Source of the DNA: Xanthobacteraceae bacterium
Lineage (GTDB): Bacteria; Pseudomonadota; Alphaproteobacteria; Rhizobiales; Xanthobacteraceae
Length of the DNA: 11,605 nt
Assembly (NCBI GenBank): GCA_030037105.1
Contig: JASHRY010000094.1
Coordinates: 1 to 11,605, forward strand
Reading direction: 5' to 3'
Made by a program: the position numbers and the translations under genes. Under the pieces are notes generated by a model. It was not told the origin of the DNA. It did no database searches and saw only the letters and a program-made list of their open reading frames with translations. Positions 7,172-11,605 of this stretch are shown here, in pieces. Within the stretch, counting starts at the first letter, position 1. Every line of letters starts with the position of its first letter.

Positions 7172-7444
7172 ATGCGAATGCACGATCTCATCACGGACAA
7201 GCTGCGCAAGGCGTTCTCGCCCGAGAGCCTGCACGTGAAGGACGAATCCCACCTGCATGAAGGCCACGCCGGACACCGGCCCGGCGGCGAAACGCACTTC
7301 AGACTTTATATCGTGTCGGCGGCCTTCCGCGGGAAGAGCCGGCTCGAGCGCCACCGCATGATCAACGCCGCGCTTGCCGGCGAGCTTGCAAGCGGCGTGC
7401 ATGCGCTCGCGATCCACGCCGTAGCGCCGGGAGAGAACGTGTAG
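7172..7444 (+). CDS. BolA-family protein
   Basis: Small cytoplasmic protein of 90 residues. BolA-family members usually pair with monothiol glutaredoxins and take part in iron-sulfur and iron homeostasis; some are also described as transcription regulators. The fold signature is clear: HFRLYIVSAAFRGKSRLERHRMI (42-64) and the invariant C-terminal histidine in HALAIHA (H82). There is no cysteine, so any shared cluster would be held by histidines, several of which lie in the variable loop (HLHEGHAGH, 27-35). The start is the ATG at 7172 or the ATG two codons later; neither has a good Shine-Dalgarno. It is divergent from the J-domain gene and is followed at once by a perfect inverted repeat. I leave out a symbol because several BolA paralogues exist in this group. 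Confidence 0.93.
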   Translation: MRMHDLITDKLRKAFSPESLHVKDESHLHEGHAGHRPGGETHFRLYIVSAAFRGKSRLERHRMINAALAGELASGVHALAIHAVAPGENV

Positions 7445-7471
7445 CTCCGATTGCGTCAAACGCAATCGGAG
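7445..7471. terminator. Perfect 12-bp inverted repeat after bolA
   Basis: Arms CTCCGATTGCGT (7445-7456) and ACGCAATCGGAG (7460-7471) pair without a mismatch around a CAA loop, starting at the base after the bolA stop. It lies between convergent genes (bolA and the VOC gene). No T-run follows on either strand. It may terminate transcription with help, protect mRNA ends, or be a copy of a dispersed palindromic repeat. Confidence 0.55.
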
Positions 7472-7541
7472 TCACGCCCGGCGCGCTCGCGGATTTCAGG
7501 CCTCATCCCCGGATTTTGCAAATGCTTAAGGGCGCCGCGGA

Positions 7542-8117
7542 TCACGGATCGCGCACCGGTTCCGGCGCCCGTTCCGCCACGGGCGGCGGCGGTTCGGCGG
7601 CTTCGGCGAGCAAGCCCGCCAGGTCGAGTCGACGGGTGAACATCGCGAGCTTGCCGTCCTGGGTACGCGGCCAGACCTCGCGCGGCCGGTCCCAATAAAG
7701 CTCGACGCCGTTGTCGTCGGGATCGCGCAGATAGAGCGCCTCGCTCACGCCGTGATCGGAGGCGCCCTCGAGCGGAACGCCGGCCGCGATGAGCCGGCGC
7801 AAGGCGTCGGCAAGTTTCGCCCGCGTCGGATAGAGGATCGCGAGATGATAGAGACCCGTCGTGCCAACGGGCGGCGGCGGGCCGCCGCGGCTTTCCCAGG
7901 TATTGAGCCCGATATGATGATGGTAGCCGCCGGCGGAGACGAACGCCGCCTGCTGCCCGAGCCGCTGCGTCAACTCAAATCCGAGCACGCCGCAATAGAA
8001 GTTGAGCGCCCGGTCGAGATCGGCGACTCTCAGATGCACGTGGCCGATGCGCACACCCGCATCGATCGGTGCGGCAAACGTCTCAGGTGCGGAAGCGATC
8101 TTCGTTTGTATTGCCAT
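7542..8117 (-). CDS. VOC-superfamily (glyoxalase/extradiol dioxygenase fold) protein
   Basis: Probable metal-dependent enzyme of the vicinal oxygen chelate superfamily; the substrate is unknown. The 191-residue product has two beta-alpha-beta-beta-beta halves, the first opening GHVHLRVADLDRALNFYCGVLGF (about 25-47) and the second LYHLAILYPTRAKLADALRRL (about 89-109). The likely metal ligands are H28, H91 and E139 (in DDNGVELYWD), the usual His-His-Glu set, so the site appears intact. The wording resembles proteins annotated as catechol-2,3-dioxygenase CatE-like, but those are longer, so I do not assign that reaction. A Pro/Glu-rich tail (about 172-191) lies beyond the fold. I chose ATG 8117 over the adjacent GTG at 8120 because GGAG is then seven bases upstream. 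It is 76 bp after the transporter gene on the same strand and convergent with bolA. Confidence 0.88.
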   Translation of the reverse strand: MAIQTKIASAPETFAAPIDAGVRIGHVHLRVADLDRALNFYCGVLGFELTQRLGQQAAFVSAGGYHHHIGLNTWESRGGPPPPVGTTGLYHLAILYPTRAKLADALRRLIAAGVPLEGASDHGVSEALYLRDPDDNGVELYWDRPREVWPRTQDGKLAMFTRRLDLAGLLAEAAEPPPPVAERAPEPVRDP

Positions 8118-8193
8118 CACCCTGCTCCAGTTCCGCCGTTACATAGGTGCGTCGGCGCCATCTTTCTATGCCGCGCGTGCGTTGGGTCGCCGG

Positions 8194-9486
8194 CTAGCCC
8201 GCCCGCGCCGCAGCCGCCTTGCGCGCGAGCGGCGTCACCCGCAAGGCGGTGATGCGGTTGCGCGTCTTGCGCAGCACGTGGAAACGGAAACCGTGGAAGG
8301 TGAAACTCTGTCCCGGCTCGGGGATCGAGCGCGCCTCGTGGATCACCACGCCGGCGATGGTGGTCGCTTCGTCGTCGGGTATGTTCCAATCCATCGCCCG
8401 GTTGAGATCGCGCACCGGCACGGTGCCGTCGACGTTGACCGAGCCGTCGGGCAGCACGCGCACGCCGGGCACCGCAATCTCGTGTTCGTTGGCGATGTCG
8501 CCGACGATCTCCTCGACGATATCCTTGATCGTCACCAGGCCCTCCAGCTCGCCGTATTCATCGACCACCAGCGCGAACGGCGTCTTGCGGTGGCGAAACG
8601 CCTTGAGTTGATCGTAGAGCGGCGTGGTGTCCGGCACGAACCAGGGCGGCGTCGCCAGCGACACGACGTCGATCTTGTCGACGGCGCCGCCGGCCGCGTG
8701 CAGGGCGCGCAGCAGATCCTTGGCGTGCAGCACGCCGAGGATGTTGTCCGGCGAACCGCGCCACAGCGGCAAGCGGCTCACCGCTACGGCAAGCACCGTA
8801 TCGACGATCTCGTGCGGCGGATCGTCGGCATCGAGCATCACCATCTTGGTCCGGTGGACCATCACGTCCGATACCGTGAGCTCGCGCAGGTCGAGCACGC
8901 CGCCCATCATATCGCGGTCGAGCTTCTCCACGACGCCGGCGCGGTGGAGAAGATCGACGGCGCCGCGCAGCTCCTCGCGCGGCGACAAGATCGACTGGAT
9001 CTTGCCGACCGGCATTCCCATGACCCGCAGAATGGCGCGCACCAGCCATTCGACCGTCGTCAGGATCGGCGCCAGCCAGCGCACCATCCGATCGATCGGC
9101 CGGGCGACCGTGAGCGCCATGCGATCGGGCATATTGAAGGCGGCGGTCTTCGGCAATACTTCGGCGACCACGAAGATCAGCAGCGTCATCGCCAAGGTTG
9201 CATAGATCACGCCGGCATGGCCGAAGAAGGCGAGCAACAAGCCGGTCGCCAAGGTGGAAGCGGCGATATTGGTCAGGTTGTTGCCGAACAAAATCGCGCC
9301 CAGGAGCCGCTCGCGCCGCGCCAACAGCCGGCCGACGATGGTCGCGTCGCGGTTGCCCTGCTTCTCCAGTCGCACCATGGCGGCGCGCGAAGAAGCGGTC
9401 AGCGCCGTCTCACTGGCGGAAAAAAACGCGGACATCACCAGGCAGACCACGACCGCCGCGACGGTCAACCAATCGAAAATGCTCAT
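8194..9486 (-). CDS. CNNM/CBS/CorC_HlyC-domain membrane transporter
   Basis: Inner-membrane protein of 430 residues, often annotated hemolysin or CorC. Characterised relatives (CorC, CNNM) are linked to Mg2+ export. Domains in order: DUF21/CNNM membrane domain (1 to about 165) with FFSASETAL (21-29), GNNLTNI (68-74) and AEVLPK (108-113), and hydrophobic segments near 5-25, 60-88 and 92-112; a CBS pair (about 205-330, with VTIKDIVEEIVGDI near its end) that in relatives binds adenine nucleotides; and a C-terminal CorC_HlyC domain (about 345-418) predicted cytoplasmic. The ATG at 9486 overlaps the aroB stop as ATGA, so translation is probably coupled to aroB. The length and motifs are complete. 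Transported ion is an inference from the family. Confidence 0.94.
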   Translation of the reverse strand: MSIFDWLTVAAVVVCLVMSAFFSASETALTASSRAAMVRLEKQGNRDATIVGRLLARRERLLGAILFGNNLTNIAASTLATGLLLAFFGHAGVIYATLAMTLLIFVVAEVLPKTAAFNMPDRMALTVARPIDRMVRWLAPILTTVEWLVRAILRVMGMPVGKIQSILSPREELRGAVDLLHRAGVVEKLDRDMMGGVLDLRELTVSDVMVHRTKMVMLDADDPPHEIVDTVLAVAVSRLPLWRGSPDNILGVLHAKDLLRALHAAGGAVDKIDVVSLATPPWFVPDTTPLYDQLKAFRHRKTPFALVVDEYGELEGLVTIKDIVEEIVGDIANEHEIAVPGVRVLPDGSVNVDGTVPVRDLNRAMDWNIPDDEATTIAGVVIHEARSIPEPGQSFTFHGFRFHVLRKTRNRITALRVTPLARKAAAARAG

Positions 9487-10613
9487 CGCTCCGCAAGCTT
9501 CTCGGCGAGAAAGGCGCGCAGGTCGTCTTGATCGACGCCGGTCTCGATAAAAGCGGCGCCGATGCCGCGCGCAAGGATCAAGATAATCATTGCGCGCTTC
9601 ACTTTCTTGTCCTGGGCGATCAAATCCAGCAATCGGTTGAGGGAAGGTCGCTCGCCGGGAATATCCTTCAGACGGGTCGGCAATCCGACTTCCGCCAGAT
9701 GCCGCGTGGCGCGCTCGGCCTCGGTGACCGGCAACAGGCCCCGCCGCGCCGAGAAGGCGAAGGCGAGCGCCATGCCGGCGGCGACCGCCTCGCCGTGCAG
9801 CAAACGGTCGGAAAAGCCGCAGGCTGCCTCGAGCGCGTGACCGACCGTGTGACCGAAATTGAGCAGGGCCCGTTCTCCGGTCTCCCGCTCGTCGCGCTCA
9901 ACGATCGCGGCCTTGGCGCGGCAACTCACGGCGATGGCCCGCTCGCGCGCCGCGCCGCCGGCGAAGACGTCGCGCCAGTTCGCCTCCAGCCAGGAGAAGA
10001 AGGCGGCGTCGCCGATGAACCCGTACTTGGCGATTTCGGCGTAGCCGGCGCGGAATTGGCGCACCGGCAACGTGTCAAGCACGGCGGTGTCGGCGACGAC
10101 CAGGATCGGTTGATGGAAGGCGCCGACGAGGTTCTTGCCATGGACGGAATTGATCGCGGTCTTGCCGCCGACCGAGGAATCGACCTGCGCCAGCAGGGTG
10201 GTCGGCACCTGCACGTAATCGAGTCCGCGCCGCACCGCGGCGGCGGCAAAGCCGGCGAGATCGCCGATAACGCCGCCGCCGAGCGCGACCACGAGATCGC
10301 CGCGCTCGACACGCGCCGCGATGATCGCCTCGCAGACCTGCTCGAAGACGCGAAAGGCCTTCGAGTCCTCCCCGGCGGGAACGACGACGCGGCTCGACGC
10401 TACGGCGGAATCGGCGAGCGCTGATTCGGCGGCGGCGAGATGATGGCGCGCGACCGTCTCGTCGGTGACGATCGCCACCTTGGCGCCCGGCCGCAGCGCC
10501 GTGATGCGCGCGCCGAGCGAAGCAAGAAGACCGCGCCCGATCACGATGTCATAGCTGCGCGCGCCGAGCGCGACCTTGATGGTCTGAGAATCGAGCCGAA
10601 GCGGCGCCGTCAT
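9483..10613 (-). CDS. aroB: 3-dehydroquinate synthase
   Basis: Second step of the shikimate pathway: converts DAHP to 3-dehydroquinate with catalytic NAD+ and a divalent metal, in the cytoplasm. The 376 residues match the family. The NAD-binding region contains GEDSK (81-85) and LGGGVIGDLAGF (111-122), followed by PTTLLAQVDSSVGGKTAIN (137-155) and GKNLVGAFHQP (159-169). The metal ligands are E193 (GYAEIAKYG), H255 (NFGHTVGHA) and H273 (LLHGEAV), all present. The ATG at 10613 overlaps the aroK stop as ATGA, and GGAAAGG inside the end of aroK supplies a ribosome binding site. The frame is open for 84 further codons upstream, but that part is a shadow of aroK. Its stop in turn overlaps the start of the transporter gene. 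Confidence 0.98.
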   Translation of the reverse strand: MTAPLRLDSQTIKVALGARSYDIVIGRGLLASLGARITALRPGAKVAIVTDETVARHHLAAAESALADSAVASSRVVVPAGEDSKAFRVFEQVCEAIIAARVERGDLVVALGGGVIGDLAGFAAAAVRRGLDYVQVPTTLLAQVDSSVGGKTAINSVHGKNLVGAFHQPILVVADTAVLDTLPVRQFRAGYAEIAKYGFIGDAAFFSWLEANWRDVFAGGAARERAIAVSCRAKAAIVERDERETGERALLNFGHTVGHALEAACGFSDRLLHGEAVAAGMALAFAFSARRGLLPVTEAERATRHLAEVGLPTRLKDIPGERPSLNRLLDLIAQDKKVKRAMIILILARGIGAAFIETGVDQDDLRAFLAEKLAER

Positions 10614-11230
10614 GGGTCGGCCTTTCCCGGCAGCGGCGCGGTTTCCCGAAGAAACGAAGCGAGCGCCGTCATGATCTCGGCGACGATCGTATCGTGCGGC
10701 GTCTCGCGCGATTGCACCGTGAGATCGGCCTGCGCGTAGATCGGCTCGCGCTCCGCCAGCAAGCGCCGGAGCGTTTGCGCCGGGTCGGCGGTCCGCAACA
10801 ACGGCCGCTCGTTCTTGCGCTTGCTGATCCGCCGCATCAGCACGTCGAATTCGGCGCTGAGCCAAACGGAAACGCCGCTGGCGCGGACGGCCTGACGCGT
10901 GTCCGGGTGCATGAAGGCGCCGCCGCCGGTCGCCAACACCTGCGGCCCGTTCTCCAACAGGCGCGCGATCACCCGCGCCTCGCCGCTGCGGAAGTCCGAC
11001 TCGCCGTGGCGGGCGAAAATATCGGCAATGCTCATACCGGCGGCCTTCTCGATCTCCACGTCGGCGTCGACGAACGGGATGGACAGGCGAGCGGCAAGGC
11101 GACGCCCGATTGACGATTTCCCCACCCCCATCATGCCGACCAGCACGACCGAGCGGCGCCCCAAACGAGCGAGGATCGCCGCCGCGGCAGCCATCGCATT
11201 GGCGTCATTTTGTAACGCAATATCGGTCAT
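10610..11230 (-). CDS. aroK: Shikimate kinase
   Basis: Phosphorylates shikimate at the 3-hydroxyl with ATP, step five of the shikimate pathway, in the cytoplasm. From the ATG at 11230 the protein has 206 residues. Motifs: Walker A GMMGVGKS (32-39), the shikimate-binding VDAD (D55, D57), FRSGE with R81, the GGG motif in LATGGGAFM (99-107), and the lid arginine in NERPLL (R142). An N-terminal extension of about 25 residues before the P-loop is normal in this bacterial group. The frame is open 39 codons further upstream, but that part is low-complexity and lacks family sequence. I found no clear Shine-Dalgarno or promoter upstream. It is the first gene of the aroK-aroB-transporter chain and is divergent from the small membrane protein. 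Confidence 0.96.
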   Translation of the reverse strand: MTDIALQNDANAMAAAAAILARLGRRSVVLVGMMGVGKSSIGRRLAARLSIPFVDADVEIEKAAGMSIADIFARHGESDFRSGEARVIARLLENGPQVLATGGGAFMHPDTRQAVRASGVSVWLSAEFDVLMRRISKRKNERPLLRTADPAQTLRRLLAEREPIYAQADLTVQSRETPHDTIVAEIMTALASFLRETAPLPGKADP

Positions 11231-11371
11231 GGTCCATTCAAGCCCGCAATCGGCCGCCCGGCCGCTCCGGGCGCCGGCCAGCCCGCCCGGATGACTTGCC
11301 ACGCCGGGCCGAACATGATCGTACTCGGTCCCGTTTGCCGGCACCAATGGGATAAGCGCGAGCGCCTGACG

Positions 11372-11521
11372 ATGCCGAGCCTGTTGCGGTTCCTCGCCGT
11401 CATCGCCTTACTGTGTGCGGCCGTCTACGGCGGTCTGTATGCTTTGGCGCATTTCGTGCACCCCACGCCGCGCGAGATCACCGTATCGATCCCGCCGGAC
11501 AAATTCTTTAAGAACCGCTGA
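11372..11521 (+). CDS. Small single-pass membrane protein, conserved hypothetical type
   Basis: A 49-residue protein: a short basic N-terminus (MPSLLR), one hydrophobic helix at about 5-28 (LLRFLAVIALLCAAVYGGLY), then a polar C-terminal tail with HPTPREITVSIPPDKFFKNR. The helix lacks a clear signal-peptidase site, so a membrane-anchored protein with a short tail, probably periplasmic, is likely. Function unknown. From memory, similar small proteins sit beside aroK and a xerD-type gene in related bacteria. I chose the ATG at 11372 because the upstream in-frame ATGs (11291, 11315) would add a Cys/His/Arg-rich stretch ahead of the hydrophobic helix. The ribosome binding site is weak (GAGCG eight bases upstream). 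It is divergent from aroK across a 141-bp spacer with no clear promoter. Confidence 0.68.
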   Translation: MPSLLRFLAVIALLCAAVYGGLYALAHFVHPTPREITVSIPPDKFFKNR

Positions 11522-11533
11522 GGGCGTCGGCCA

Positions 11534-11605
11534 ATGGGGCGCAAAGCGGCTCATCGAACGCCTCGCGGAACGGCGCCGGCCGCACGGCCGTCCGATCCCA
11601 GGCCG
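11534..11605 (+). CDS. Possible amino-terminus of the next gene (cut by the right edge)
   Basis: An ATG at 11534 with GAGGG nine bases upstream opens a frame of 24 codons that runs off the window. The visible residues (MGRKAAHRTPRGTAPAARPS) are basic and Ala/Pro-rich and match no family by themselves. In related genomes a XerD-type tyrosine recombinase often follows in this place, and its N-terminus is variable, so that identity is only a guess from context. Confidence 0.25.
   Translation, partial: MGRKAAHRTPRGTAPAARPSDPRP

Noticed and set aside
8002..9531. 509-codon open frame on the + strand
   Set aside because: Antisense shadow of the CNNM/CBS transporter gene and part of the VOC gene; the product is a His/Asp/Arg-rich stretch with no domain.
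9198..10424. 408-codon open frame on the + strand
   Set aside because: Antisense to aroB and the start of the transporter gene, both of which are supported by complete catalytic or family motifs.
10614..10865. 84-codon N-terminal extension of aroB
   Set aside because: It lies wholly inside aroK in another frame; the ATGA overlap and family alignment point to the ATG at 10613.
11231..11347. 39-codon N-terminal extension of aroK
   Set aside because: Low-complexity sequence without family resemblance; the ATG at 11230 gives the normal shikimate kinase length.

Overview
The window reads as a chromosomal housekeeping segment of a GC-rich alphaproteobacterium, most likely Hyphomicrobiales (Bradyrhizobium/Rhodoplanes/Pseudolabrys-like). 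This rests on protein style and gene neighbourhood: an alphaproteobacterial L28 with a single cysteine, the bolA / J-domain / cobS / cobT cluster, an aroK-aroB-CNNM transporter chain, a SUV3-like helicase and a DUF3108 protein. I could not run a database search, so the genus is an inference. No transposase, integrase, CRISPR array, phage gene, rRNA or tRNA was recognised.

Layout. 1-1430 (-): amino-terminal 476 codons of a large SUV3-type helicase that runs off the left edge. 1431-1818: a spacer of lower GC with a possible 64-codon ORF (TTG start behind a perfect AGGAGG) and a GC-rich hairpin. 1819-2691 (-): secreted DUF3108 protein. 2692-2982: divergent spacer with a strong sigma70-type promoter for rpmB whose -35/-10 spacer holds a perfect 12-bp palindrome. 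2983-3288 (+): rpmB (ribosomal protein L28). 3303-5195 (-) and 5300-6286 (-): cobT and cobS, two of the three subunits of the aerobic cobaltochelatase; CobN is not in the window. 6399-7034 (-): J-domain protein with a possible N-terminal zinc knuckle. 7172-7444 (+): bolA-family gene, ending at a perfect 12-bp inverted repeat. 7542-8117 (-): VOC-superfamily metalloenzyme. 8194-11230 (-): aroK, aroB and a CNNM/CBS/CorC_HlyC transporter gene joined by two ATGA stop/start overlaps. 11372-11521 (+): 49-residue single-pass membrane protein, then the possible start of another + strand gene at the edge.

How the genes work together. CobS (AAA+ ATPase) and CobT (VWA/MIDAS protein) form the ATP-driven module that lets CobN insert cobalt into hydrogenobyrinic acid a,c-diamide in aerobic B12 synthesis; the J-domain protein lies just upstream on the same strand. 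AroK and AroB are shikimate-pathway enzymes, and their ATGA overlaps with each other and with the transporter gene indicate one translationally coupled transcript, perhaps extending into the VOC gene 76 bp further on.

I found no clearly new multi-gene system. The points most worth a second look are regulatory or small-scale: the palindrome inside the rpmB promoter, a likely leaderless start for the J-domain gene, the small ORF with a perfect ribosome binding site, the hairpins around cobS/cobT, and the long perfect palindrome after bolA.
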